Source: AWTP1-13 sp050248715
GTDB taxonomy: Bacteria > Pseudomonadota > Alphaproteobacteria > Rhizobiales > Hyphomicrobiaceae
DNA: 64,000 bases
NCBI GenBank assembly: GCA_050248715.1
Contig: JBFWRV010000022.1
Span: 19,532-83,531 of the forward strand
Direction: 5' to 3'
Shown: piece after piece, positions 46,662-54,970 of the stretch
How positions within the stretch are numbered: position 1 is the stretch's first letter
Layout: every line of letters begins with the position of its first letter
The notes under the pieces: generated by a model
Told to the model about the DNA's origin: nothing
Databases searched by the model: none
What the model saw: the letters and a program-made list of their open reading frames with translations, nothing else
Position numbers and translations under genes: made by a program

Positions 46662-47904
46662 GGAGATCGATCTGGCTGGTTTGCTCAGGCCCGGCGATCG
46701 CCTAGCATGGTCGGCCGGGCCAATGGAGCCGAGCCATCTGCTGGGCCTGCTCGACCGTCAGCTCGATCGCGTGCCCACGGTTTCAGTCCTCCTCAACATT
46801 TCCCTTGAGGCCACGCTCAATGCGGTGCGCCTTGCCTCGCGCGCAACCGTGACCGCGCTCGGCGGTGCCGTGACGAACCGCCGGTTCCAGGAGGTCGGGG
46901 CCCTCGATGTGCTGCCCGTCAACTATTCGGCGCTGCCCGACCTCATGGCCGGTGGCCGGCTCCCCATCGACGTCGTCCTGTTGCAGCTGGCCGCCGACGG
47001 CGGGGCCTTCAATCTCTCGCTGATGGTTGACCATCTGGCCGATGCCGCGCCGCGTGCCCGAGCGGTTGTCGCCGAGATCAACGACCAGCTACCGCTGACC
47101 TATGGCGAGACGCGCATCGAGGCCGCACATATCGATCACGCGGTGCATGTGTCGCGGTCGTTGCTCGAAGTCCCGTCACGCCCGTCCCGCGCCATCGAGC
47201 GGGAGATCGCGGCCCATGTCTGCCGCTTGGTCGGGGACGGCGCGACCCTGCAGATTGGGCTGGGGGCGCTGCCCGATGCCGTGCTGGAGAGTTTCAGCGG
47301 CAAGCGCGATTTGGGCCTGCACTCGGGTACGATCGGCGATCGCACAGTCGACCTCGTCGAGGCTGGCGTGATCACGAACCGCAAGAAGCCCATCGATACG
47401 GGCAAGTGCGTCACAGGCACTCTCCTCGGTTCCCAACGGCTCTATCGCTGGGCGCACCGCAATCCTCTGCTCGAAATGCGCTCGCCGCGCTATACGCATG
47501 ACATCCTTGTTCACGCCACCATTCCGAAGCTGACCGGCATCAACACAGCCCTCGAGGTGGATCTGACGGGCCAAATGAACGCGGAGGTCGCAGGTAAGCA
47601 TCACGTCGGCATGATCGGGGGACACAGCGATTTCATGCGCGGATGCCTCAAGTCACCCGGGGGACGGGGCATCATCGTCATGGAGGCGACCGCGCGCCAC
47701 GGTGCCGTCTCGCGAGTCGTCCCCAGGCTCAGCGGAGGGATCGTCACAACAGCGCGAAGCGACGCCGACACGGTCGTCACCGAATACGGCATTGCCGAGT
47801 TGCACGGCCGTTCGGTTTCCGAACGCGCGCGCCAGCTCATTGCCATAGCGCATCCCGGTTTCCGCAAGGCGCTGTCCGAGGCTGCCAGCGAAGGGTTGAT
47901 GTGA
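46654..47904 (+). CDS. Acetyl-CoA hydrolase/transferase family protein
   Basis: This 416-residue class-I CoA-transferase-like protein is related to 4-hydroxybutyrate CoA-transferase. Family features are ATLQIGLGALPDAVLE, the Gly-rich GLHSGTIGD, and VVTEYGIAELHGRS near the C-terminus. It would move CoA from an end product to a new substrate or hydrolyse a thioester. It is translationally coupled to the upstream enoyl-CoA hydratase. Confidence 0.88.
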   Translation: MAEEIDLAGLLRPGDRLAWSAGPMEPSHLLGLLDRQLDRVPTVSVLLNISLEATLNAVRLASRATVTALGGAVTNRRFQEVGALDVLPVNYSALPDLMAGGRLPIDVVLLQLAADGGAFNLSLMVDHLADAAPRARAVVAEINDQLPLTYGETRIEAAHIDHAVHVSRSLLEVPSRPSRAIEREIAAHVCRLVGDGATLQIGLGALPDAVLESFSGKRDLGLHSGTIGDRTVDLVEAGVITNRKKPIDTGKCVTGTLLGSQRLYRWAHRNPLLEMRSPRYTHDILVHATIPKLTGINTALEVDLTGQMNAEVAGKHHVGMIGGHSDFMRGCLKSPGGRGIIVMEATARHGAVSRVVPRLSGGIVTTARSDADTVVTEYGIAELHGRSVSERARQLIAIAHPGFRKALSEAASEGLM

Positions 47905-48447
47905 GGACCGAATGTTCGGTCAGCGGCAACAATCCTTCTTTACAAAGGCTCCCAATGCCCTCGTCTCGGTGCGCGCTCCTTATCACAGTCGTCGATGCGG
48001 TTTCCATCGGGCGTCGCGGGCGCGCGGCTGCAGCGACCACCACCGCACCGAAGGTGCCCATCAGGTCGCGCTCACGAGCGCCATGCCGCGCGGGCGGTTC
48101 TGGCGCTCGATGCCGGGTCCAGTCGGGCATCTTGCGGATGTCGAGGTGACGCAGTCCTCCAGCTGTCCCAGGGCGACGACCGTGCCCGGGCTGGCGCGTG
48201 AGGGCGGTCATGTTGGGTGCAACCTTGCATCCCGGATCGATGCGCCGCTCAAAGCCATCGGCTGCCCTCTGGCGTATAGGGTCGGGTCGGCGGGCGATTG
48301 GTTGGAGAACCATGCGGAATGGTGATGGCTGATTGCCGGCCAGCGCAAGCTCGCACCTTTGACGATCACCTGCGCGGATCGTTATATCTCATCAGAAATA
48401 TCGATCGACCTCGCCCGTGAGCGCGGGCGCCAGCAAGGAGTCGGAGC
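47905..48447. other. Long intergenic region without a recognisable gene
   Basis: About 540 bases lie between the CoA-transferase and aldehyde dehydrogenase genes. Open frames exist on both strands, but none shows a family motif or a ribosome site, and composition looks like eroded coding sequence. The A/T-rich segment TTATATCTCATCAGAAATAT near 48381-48400 is the likely promoter area for the downstream gene. Confidence 0.45.
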
Positions 48448-49875
48448 ATGCCGCAATACCCGGAACTGCAGCTGTACATCGGGGGCGAGTGGCGGAGCCG
48501 CAGCGGACAGCCCGTTATCAACCCGGCGGATGAGAGCGTGGTCGGTACCGTCCCCCATGCGACCAGAGCCGATCTCGAGGACGCCCTGGCTGCGGTCGCG
48601 CAAGGCTCCAAGGTTTGGTCGCGTACGTCGCCCGCCAAACGGGCGGAAATCATCGTCAAGGCGGCGAATCTCATGCGCGGGCGCGTCGAGGAGATGGCCG
48701 TCACCATGACGCTTGAGCAGGGCAAACCCATCGCCCAATCGCGCCTGGAGATTCTGCGCGGCTGCGACATCATCGAGTGGGATGCGCAGGAAGGCCGCCG
48801 CGCCTACGGCCGTGTCATTCCCGCCGAGCCCGGCATGCGTCACACCGTGCTGCGCCAGCCGATCGGGCCGGTCGCGGCCTTCTCGCCGTGGAACTTCCCC
48901 ATGAGCTCGCCGGCGCGCAAGGTGGGCGGCGCGCTGTCGGCAGGCTGCTCCATCATCCTGAAGGCCTCGGAGGAGACGCCGGCAGGCGCGGTGCAACTCG
49001 TGAAGGCGTTCGCGGATGCCGGCCTGCCGGCCGGGGTGCTGAACCTTGTCTTCGGCGATCCTGCCAAGATCTCCGAATACCTGATCCCGCAACCGAGCAT
49101 CCGTCTCGTCACGTTCACGGGCTCGATTCCGGTTGGGAAGCATCTGGCGGCTATGGCCGGCCAGTACATGAAACCCTGCATCATGGAGTTGGGAGGTCAC
49201 GCGCCGGTCATCGTTTGCGAAGACGTCGATGCAGTTAAGACGGCCGCCACCTCGGTCCTCGGCAAGACGCGCAACGCCGGCCAAGTGTGCGTCTCGCCCA
49301 CACGCTGGTTCGTCGAGGAGCGTGTCTACGACCAGTTTACCAAGGAGTTCGCCCAGAAGGCTACGGCAGTGAAGATCGGCAACGGCCTCGATCCGGACAA
49401 TCAAATGGGGCCGCTCGCCAACGCGCGCCGCATCGATATGATGGAAGCGTTGGTGGCTGACGCCAGGTCTAAGGGGGCGAAGGTGCTGAGCGGTGGGGCG
49501 CGCCTCGGCAACCGCGGCTATTACTATCCGGTGACCGTGCTTGCCGACCTACCCGATGATGCCCGCGCCATGAACGAGGAGCCGTTCGGCCCGATTGCGC
49601 TGGTGAACCGGGTCAAGAGCCTGGACGAAGCGATCGCCAAGGCCAATTCGCTCCCCTATGGTCTTGCTGCCTACGCCTTCACCAACTCAGCGCGCAACGC
49701 CGAACGGCTGGCAGACGGCGTTGAAGTCGGCAACCTGTCGATCAACCACTTCGTGGCCTCGCTGGCTGAGACACCCTTCGGCGGCGTCAAGGACTCAGGC
49801 TATGCGCGTGAAGGCGGGAGCGAGGGTCTCACTCACTATACGGTGGTGAAGAACGTGTCGCATCTGACGAGCTGA
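48448..49875 (+). CDS. Aldehyde dehydrogenase (succinate-semialdehyde type)
   Basis: This 475-residue enzyme resembles succinate- or glutarate-semialdehyde dehydrogenases: FSPWNFPMSSPARKV, FTGSIPVGKHL, base Glu in MELGGHAPVIV, and the catalytic Cys in TRNAGQVCVSPTR. It could finish oxidation of a semialdehyde from the catabolic island. AAGGAG precedes the ATG. It is followed by the broken aldo/keto reductase gene. Confidence 0.93.
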   Translation: MPQYPELQLYIGGEWRSRSGQPVINPADESVVGTVPHATRADLEDALAAVAQGSKVWSRTSPAKRAEIIVKAANLMRGRVEEMAVTMTLEQGKPIAQSRLEILRGCDIIEWDAQEGRRAYGRVIPAEPGMRHTVLRQPIGPVAAFSPWNFPMSSPARKVGGALSAGCSIILKASEETPAGAVQLVKAFADAGLPAGVLNLVFGDPAKISEYLIPQPSIRLVTFTGSIPVGKHLAAMAGQYMKPCIMELGGHAPVIVCEDVDAVKTAATSVLGKTRNAGQVCVSPTRWFVEERVYDQFTKEFAQKATAVKIGNGLDPDNQMGPLANARRIDMMEALVADARSKGAKVLSGGARLGNRGYYYPVTVLADLPDDARAMNEEPFGPIALVNRVKSLDEAIAKANSLPYGLAAYAFTNSARNAERLADGVEVGNLSINHFVASLAETPFGGVKDSGYAREGGSEGLTHYTVVKNVSHLTS

Positions 49876-49942
49876 GTATGCCACCATTCAGGCGGGTGCT
49901 GGGGCGAGGCGCCAGTCTCTCGATTTCAAAGGGTCGACAAAA

Positions 49943-50998
49943 TTGAAATCAGTTCCACACCGCTCACTCGGTACGCAGGGCCCGTCGGTCTGTGTCGTCG
50001 GGCTCGGCTGCATGTCGCTTTCGGGAGTGTACGGCACCGCCAACGACAGCGGGTCCGAGGATCTCATCCGCTATGCGATCGACCAGGGCGTCGACCACCT
50101 CGACTCCTCCGATATGTATGGTTGAGGCCATAACGAAGAAGTGTTGGGCCGCGCCCTTCGCGGCCGGCGCGACCGCGTCGTGCTGGCGACAAAGTTCGGA
50201 CAAATTCAGCGCGAGGGCCGGGCCAACGGCGTGGACGGCCGGTCGGACTACGTCGTCCAGGCGTGCGAGGCGAGCCTGAAGCGCCTCGGCGTCGACGTGA
50301 TCGACCTCTACTACCAGCACCGTGTGGATCCAGGTGTGCCCATCGAGGACACCGTCGGCGGCATGGCACGCCTCGTCGAGCAGGGCTAGGTTCGCTTCCT
50401 CGGTCTTTCGGAGGCTCGCCCTGAAACCATCCGCCGGGCCCACAAGGTCCATCCCATCTCTGCCGTGCAGACGGAGTACTCTCTGCTTTATCGCACCGAG
50501 GCCGAGGAGACGCGCAAGACCACGCGGGAGCTCGGGATTGGCTTTGTGGCTTACTCCCCGCTCGGGCGCGGCTTCCTCACCGGCGCTCTAAAGACGCTTG
50601 ACCATATCGACGGCCGCCGCGCCGCTCATCCCCGCTTCCAGGCCGCGAACTTCGCGCATAACCGAGAGCTCGTCGGTAGGATCGAGGCGATGGCAGCCGA
50701 GAAGCGTTGCACGCCCGCCCAACTGACGCTCGCCTGGCTCCTGGCCCAGGGCGATGACGTCGTCGCAATTCCAGGCACTCGCTATATCAAACGTCTGGAT
50801 GAGAACCTCGGCGCGCTCGCCATAGGCCTCACCGCCGCCGACGTCGCACGGATCTCCGAGGCGGTACCGGCCGGGTCGGCGGCAGGCACCCGCTATCCGG
50901 CGGGTATCGGCACCCTGGCCGCGACGGCGGTATTGGATGTCTATTCCACCACCAAGGGTTTCCTGCCGCCGCGCATGACGACGACGGAACGCCTATAA
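49943..50998 (+). pseudogene. Aldo/keto reductase interrupted by two in-frame stops
   Basis: One continuous frame from a TTG at 49943 (AAAGGG upstream) to 50998 encodes a full aldo/keto reductase, about 350 codons. It has VVGLGCMSLSGVYG, VDHLDSSDMYG, KRLGVDVIDLYYQHRVDP and FVAYSPLGRGFLTG. TGA at 50123-50125 replaces the Trp expected in the MYGWGHNE motif. TAG at 50387-50389 sits where Lys is expected in VEQGKVRFLG. No indel is present, so inactivation looks recent. Confidence 0.88.
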
Positions 50999-51028
50999 CG
51001 GTTCGGCGTGGGGCGGGGTGAGCGGCGG

Positions 51029-51119
51029 CGCGCTCTCCGGCTTGAGCGACGTGACGGTCTCTTCCGTCGCCAACAACGAGATCCTGCAATACAACTCCGG
51101 CACCTCGAGATGGGTGTGA
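51029..51119 (+). pseudogene. Phage tail/virion protein fragment
   Basis: The short frame reads ALSGLSDVTVSSVANNEI, then LQYNSGTSRWV and a stop at 51117-51119. The pattern (LSDVxxxxxxxxxxLxYNSxxxxWV) is common in phage tail fibre and structural proteins. No start or upstream coding part survives, and the IS3-family element begins right after its stop. Confidence 0.5.
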
Positions 51120-51150
51120 GTGGCCTGTACCGAGTGGTCCACCTCCATTG

Positions 51151-52045
51151 TTAGTTTAGCCGCGGACGCAACGCTATGGCCGGCGGAGCGCTCTCAACAG
51201 CTGGCGAGGCCGGCCATGCCACAATCTCCGGCGCCGGCGGTTTGTAGCCGAGCGAGGAATGCGGACGCACGCGATTATAGTGCCGGCGCCATTCCTCGAT
51301 GACGATCTGTGCCTCGCGCAGCGTCGTAAATATCTCCCCGTTGAGCAGCTCATCGCGCAGCCGCCCATTGAAGCTCTCGACGTAGCCGTTCTCCCAAGGG
51401 CTGCCGCGCTCGATGTAAGCCGCGCTCGCGCCTGCCGCCCTGATCCACCCCTTCACGGCCTCGGCAATGAACTCTGGCCCCTGGTCAAAGCGGATGTGCG
51501 CTGGCACACCGCGCATCAGGAACAGATCGGCCAGCGTCTCGATCACGTCCATCGAGTTCAGCTTGCGCGCCACCTTGATCGCCAGACACTCGCGCGTGAA
51601 CGCGTCGACGATGTTGAGCATGCGGTACTTCCTCCCGTCAGAGGTGCGGTCCTCGACGAAGTCATAGGCCCACACGTGGTTCGGTCGCTCCGGTCGCAGC
51701 CGAATGCACGAGCCGTCGGCCGGCCACAAGCGCCGTCGTTTCGGTTGCCTGCCTGGAACCTTCAACCCCTCGCGCCGCCAGATGCGAGCCACCCGCGATA
51801 GGCTCACATCCCAGCCCGCCTCGTTCAGCAGAGCCGTGATGCGGCGATAGCCGTAGCGGCCATAGGCGCGGGCCAGAGCGATGATATCGGCCGTCAGCCG
51901 TGTTTCGTCGGTCCGCCCCCGAGGCGCCTGGCGCTGCGTCGAGCGGTGCTGACCGAGCGCCGCACAGGCACGGCGCTCGGATACCTGCAGCTCACGTTGA
52001 ATGTGCTCGACGCATTGACGCCGGCGCGAGGGGCTTAGAAGCTTC
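51151..52045 (-). CDS. IS3-family transposase OrfB (DDE integrase)
   Basis: The open frame runs from the OrfA/OrfB frameshift zone near 52045 to TAA at 51151, about 297 codons. It holds the helical HTH_21 part (RRACAALGQHRST, ARAYGRYGYRRITALLNEAG) and the DDE core: Asp in WAYDFVED, Asp in IRFDQGPEF and Glu in NGYVESFNGRLRDELL. IS3 elements make it as an OrfAB fusion by -1 frameshifting. Its own frame is intact, but orfA upstream is broken. Confidence 0.88.
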
Positions 52046-52309
52046 CCCGTGCTGCTTCCTTCAGGATCAGCTTGTCCAGCGTCAGGTCCGACACTGCCTT
52101 GCGAAGCCGGGAATTCTCAACCTCCAGCTCCTTCAGTCGCTTCACCTGGTCGAGCTTTATGCCGCCGTATTCGCTGCGCCAGCGGTAGTAGGTCACCTCC
52201 GTCACCCCAATCGAACGGATCGCGTCCGCCATCGACATGCCTGGCCGGTCATCACTTCAACCTGCCGCAGCTTCGCAATAATCTCTTCAGGCTTGTCCCG
52301 CTTCCCCAT
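52035..52309 (-). pseudogene. IS3-family OrfA with one-base deletion
   Basis: OrfA begins at ATG 52309 with GGAGG upstream and reads MGKRDKPEEIIAKLRQVEVM, then loses frame at about 52241, where GGCCAGGCATG stands in place of the expected GGCCAGGGCATG. From there the correct frame resumes as MSMADAIRSIGVTEVTYYRW and ends at 52035. It encodes the HTH and leucine-zipper DNA-binding part of the transposase. The deletion should prevent normal OrfA and OrfAB production. Confidence 0.82.
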
Positions 52310-52378
52310 CGTGGTCCTCCAGTTGGCCGCTCAGGCCATACCTCAACTCAGACCACTTCGCCGTAGGCACCTCACCCG

Positions 52379-52621
52379 CAGCAAAACGCATTCGTGGAGA
52401 GCTTCATAGGCCGACTGCGCGACGAGTGCCTGAACGAGACGCTATTCGCGTCACTACCGCACATCCGCGCCGTGCTCGACGCGTGGCGTGCCGACTACAA
52501 CGGCGTGCGTCCGCACTCGGCGCTCGCCAACCAGACACCGGAGGAGTTCCGAGCCCAGCACATTGCCGTTGCCGCCAGCGCCTGCAACGGTCAAAACTTC
52601 AACCCAGGACTCTACTCCTGA
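52379..52621 (+). pseudogene. Truncated 3' end of a second IS3-family orfB
   Basis: The frame reads QQNAFVESFIGRLRDECLNE, then PHSALANQTPEEF and a stop at 52621. This is the C-terminal quarter of an IS3-group transposase, including its last catalytic Glu (VESF). The N-terminal three quarters are missing, and the first IS ends 10 bases upstream. The orientation is opposite to the first IS. Confidence 0.85.
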
Positions 52622-52698
52622 CTGGAAGGAAGTCGGGTCTCAGGTCACGACCCGTCACCGGCGCAACCAATCTCCAACCCAGATCATGAACCCGCGGA

Positions 52699-52749
52699 GG
52701 GGGCAGTTCTTCATGACGCAAAGGGGGCAGTTCCGGATGGCGTTTGACA
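52699..52749. mobile_element. Terminal remnant of an IS21-family element
   Basis: GGGGGCAGTTC occurs at 52699-52709 and again at 52723-52733, 24 bases apart, followed by CGGATGGCGTTTGACA ending at 52749. On the other strand this reads TGTCAAACGCCATCCGGAAC, the terminal inverted repeat style of IS21-family elements with internal repeats. No istA or istB genes are present. Confidence 0.62.
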
Positions 52750-52803
52750 GCGGCGCACGCGCGCGCTGTCACTCGCAGGTTGCTATGATGCAGTGGAAAA
52801 TTC

Positions 52804-53370
52804 TCAAGTCGGCGTCAACAAGGCGTGGAGAATTGCGCGTAGGCCGGGCTTCGTGGACTCCTCAAACCACTCGGCCAGGATCTGATGTGTTGTTGTTGGG
52901 ACGACACCAGATTGCTGCAACCGTGCGAACGCCGCTTCGCGCGTACGCGGGATGCAAGACGGGCTGGCATCCAATGCCAAGTAGACATCATATCCAGCTG
53001 AGAGCGCGTTGAGAGCCAGAAACGACACTTTCGTTTCAAGCCAGAATCCGCACAGCAGAAGGTTGGGCTTTTGCTCTGCGGAAAGGGCGTTGGCCAACCC
53101 TGAGGCGCTCCAGATGGGACCGGTGTCGCGGAGCCAGTGTAAATGATAGGCGACTGCCGCATCGGCATTGCAGGGCCATTCCTCGAACTGCAACACCGGA
53201 ACTTCGCTGACAATGTGTGGTTGGATGTCGGCGGCTATTGATGCAGACGCGAGCAACTTGAGGGCATTAATCACGTCATGCTGCTGCATGTCTTGCAGCG
53301 TCGAGCAGTGTTTGTCATGGGGATCGACGAAGAGAACGGATGTAGTCGTTGATCCGACCAATGGCGGCAT
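52804..53370 (-). CDS. Isochorismatase-fold (YcaC-like) protein without the catalytic Cys
   Basis: This 188-residue protein has the cysteine-hydrolase fold: Asp in VLFVDPHDK, and the core strand-loop LLLCGFWLETKVSFLALNAL followed by GYDVYLALDASP. In active members the loop reads like TDVCVTFPAL; here the Cys position aligns with Lys (ETKVS), with a different Cys earlier in LLCG. It may be inactive, a binding protein or use altered chemistry. GAGAGGA precedes the ATG. It is on the same strand as the ABC operon, 390 bases beyond its end. Confidence 0.75.
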   Translation of the reverse strand: MPPLVGSTTTSVLFVDPHDKHCSTLQDMQQHDVINALKLLASASIAADIQPHIVSEVPVLQFEEWPCNADAAVAYHLHWLRDTGPIWSASGLANALSAEQKPNLLLCGFWLETKVSFLALNALSAGYDVYLALDASPSCIPRTREAAFARLQQSGVVPTTTHQILAEWFEESTKPGLRAILHALLTPT

Positions 53371-53758
53371 GCCGATCCTCTCTACGCCAAGAAACCGTTA
53401 CATGCACAAGTTCGAACTTGTTGACTGCCCTTCTCCAGAAGACGCGACGCCGTACCGAGCGCGCTGTGATTGATATCAATCATCAGCGGAACAATTGAGC
53501 GCGTTTTACCCTACGTCAGGTGTCAGCTTTACTTGATCCGGTAATGGGCACATGCCGTCGCCCGAATCGCATGATGACGGATACGGACGGCAGTGCCGTG
53601 CTTGTCGCGATAATCATCCTGGAATGCGGAAACCTCAGACTACCTGATTGAGTCCGCCGATCACCTTGAGCGGAACGACACTATTGCCGCTCCGGATGCC
53701 AGGCTTTCCGAGGGTGGACGTTGTCCACGCCGTGCTTGCGGAGCAGGCTCCAGGGTGG
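53371..53758. other. Intergenic region with an FNR/FixK-like box
   Basis: This gap of 388 bases lies between two minus-strand genes. No credible gene is seen. At 53470-53483 the sequence TTGATATCAATCAT matches the FNR/FixK consensus TTGAT-N4-ATCAA at nine of ten positions. It is about 100 bases upstream of the isochorismatase-fold gene start, a possible site for oxygen-responsive control. Confidence 0.45.
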
Positions 53759-54970
53759 TCAAACCCGGATCATCTCGTATGGGATCCTGTTCAGTTTTTC
53801 TATCTTGTCAGAGTGGACAATGAGATTGTCTTCGAACTGGAATCCTCCGGTGCCACGTATATACAGCGGTCGTTCGTAGGCGAACACCATGCCTGCTTCG
53901 AACGCTCTTGTCTGCCGAGGGCTGATGAAAGGTGGATGCTCGCCGCCGCCCAGGCCAATGGCATGGCCAAAATGACCACGTGTGTAAGTGGGCAACCCGT
54001 GCGCGCGAATCGTACGCTGGGTGACATCGTAGATCTCGTGCATCGGCACTCCAACGGCGAGGGCATCGTATCCTGACGCACTGCCGGCCTCTAATGCGGC
54101 AGCGATACGTTCAACGAGGGGGGCGACCTGACCGACCGCGATAGTGCGGCCTATATCGGACTGGTAACCATCGATAGTGACGGCGCAGTCAATCCAGATA
54201 ACGTGTCCATCGGCGACGCGGGTTATGTCGCGAGTTACGTTCGGGCCGATCGTGCCACCGACGGTCAGGAACACACGCGCACCCTGATACCCATCTGTTT
54301 CTGGATGACGGGACAATTCATTGCGAACGGCAAGCTCGAAGTCGTTTCGCAACTGTGACGCCGTCCTGCCGCGCGGATCCTGGTCCAGGAGTGCCGCCCG
54401 CAGCCCGAGTTCAGCCAGTTCGACCGATCGGCGCAGCGCGACAATTTCCTCAGCCGTCTTCAGCTCTTTCGCTGCTCCGAGAATCCGATGTGCGTCCTTC
54501 CATTGGACCTCAGGGAACTCAGTTTCGAGGCGGTCTCTGAGGTGGCCAGGAAGTTCGCCGAGTTCGCACGCAATCTGGCCAGCAAGCAGGCCGCGGTCAC
54601 CAAGCACGCCGCGCAGGTGGGTGAACACCTGGTCCCAGTCGAACTGTTCTTTCTTTTCCCGGATTGTTGTGCGACCGGCTAATAGGTCGTCACGATTCTC
54701 GATCTCGACCCAAAGCTGAAGGGGACGCACGTCTTGGGAGCCGCTAATCAAACCGGCCCAGGTTGCGTCGAATTCGCCTATGATTAGACCCGCCTCATAG
54801 CTCGCATCCAACGTGAAAGTTGCCGAATACGCGCCGATGTCGCCAAGCACACCGCTTGGGGGCTGATAACCGGACAAGTATTGCATATTCAGAGGAGTGA
54901 ACGCGATAATGGCGTCCAGCCCCTGATCGCTCATCAACTGCCGGAGGCGCTTGTGGTTTCCCTTGATCAT
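53759..54970 (-). CDS. M24 family metallopeptidase (aminopeptidase P/creatinase-like)
   Basis: This 403-residue protein has an N-terminal creatinase domain (about 1-160) and a C-terminal pita-bread domain. The metal ligands are visible: Asp in WIDCAVTIDG, Asp in QSDIGRT, His in RGHFGHAIG, Glu in FAYERPLY and Glu in FQFEDNLIV. Members cleave Xaa-Pro peptides or C-N bonds of creatine-like compounds. It starts with ATG in an ATGA overlap with the aldolase gene and is the last gene of the operon. Confidence 0.9.
   Translation of the reverse strand: MIKGNHKRLRQLMSDQGLDAIIAFTPLNMQYLSGYQPPSGVLGDIGAYSATFTLDASYEAGLIIGEFDATWAGLISGSQDVRPLQLWVEIENRDDLLAGRTTIREKKEQFDWDQVFTHLRGVLGDRGLLAGQIACELGELPGHLRDRLETEFPEVQWKDAHRILGAAKELKTAEEIVALRRSVELAELGLRAALLDQDPRGRTASQLRNDFELAVRNELSRHPETDGYQGARVFLTVGGTIGPNVTRDITRVADGHVIWIDCAVTIDGYQSDIGRTIAVGQVAPLVERIAAALEAGSASGYDALAVGVPMHEIYDVTQRTIRAHGLPTYTRGHFGHAIGLGGGEHPPFISPRQTRAFEAGMVFAYERPLYIRGTGGFQFEDNLIVHSDKIEKLNRIPYEMIRV

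Larger units (their letters stand above)
51121..52369 (-). mobile_element. IS3-family insertion sequence
   Basis: This element of about 1.25 kb carries overlapping orfA and orfB on the minus strand. The proposed ends are TGGCCTGTACCGAGTGGTC at 51121-51139 and, inverted, TGCCTACGGCGAAGTGGTC ending at 52369. They are imperfect inverted repeats sharing AGTGGTC and the TG...CA termini. No matching 3-base target duplication is seen; the right flank is another truncated IS, so the junction is rearranged. End positions are inferred. Confidence 0.72.

Noticed and set aside
47837..48313. Possible gene in the 540-base gap before the second aldehyde dehydrogenase
   Set aside because: Frames on both strands lack motifs, ribosome sites and plausible starts; at best eroded sequence.
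50123..50389. Recoding (selenocysteine or pyrrolysine) in the aldo/keto reductase
   Set aside because: Both TGA and TAG occur, at positions where Trp and Lys are normal, and no insertion element or recoding machinery was seen. Nonsense decay is simpler.
51118..52372. Target-site duplication flanking the IS3-family element
   Set aside because: The three bases outside the proposed ends do not match (GAG versus CCT), consistent with a rearranged junction or slightly wrong end positions.
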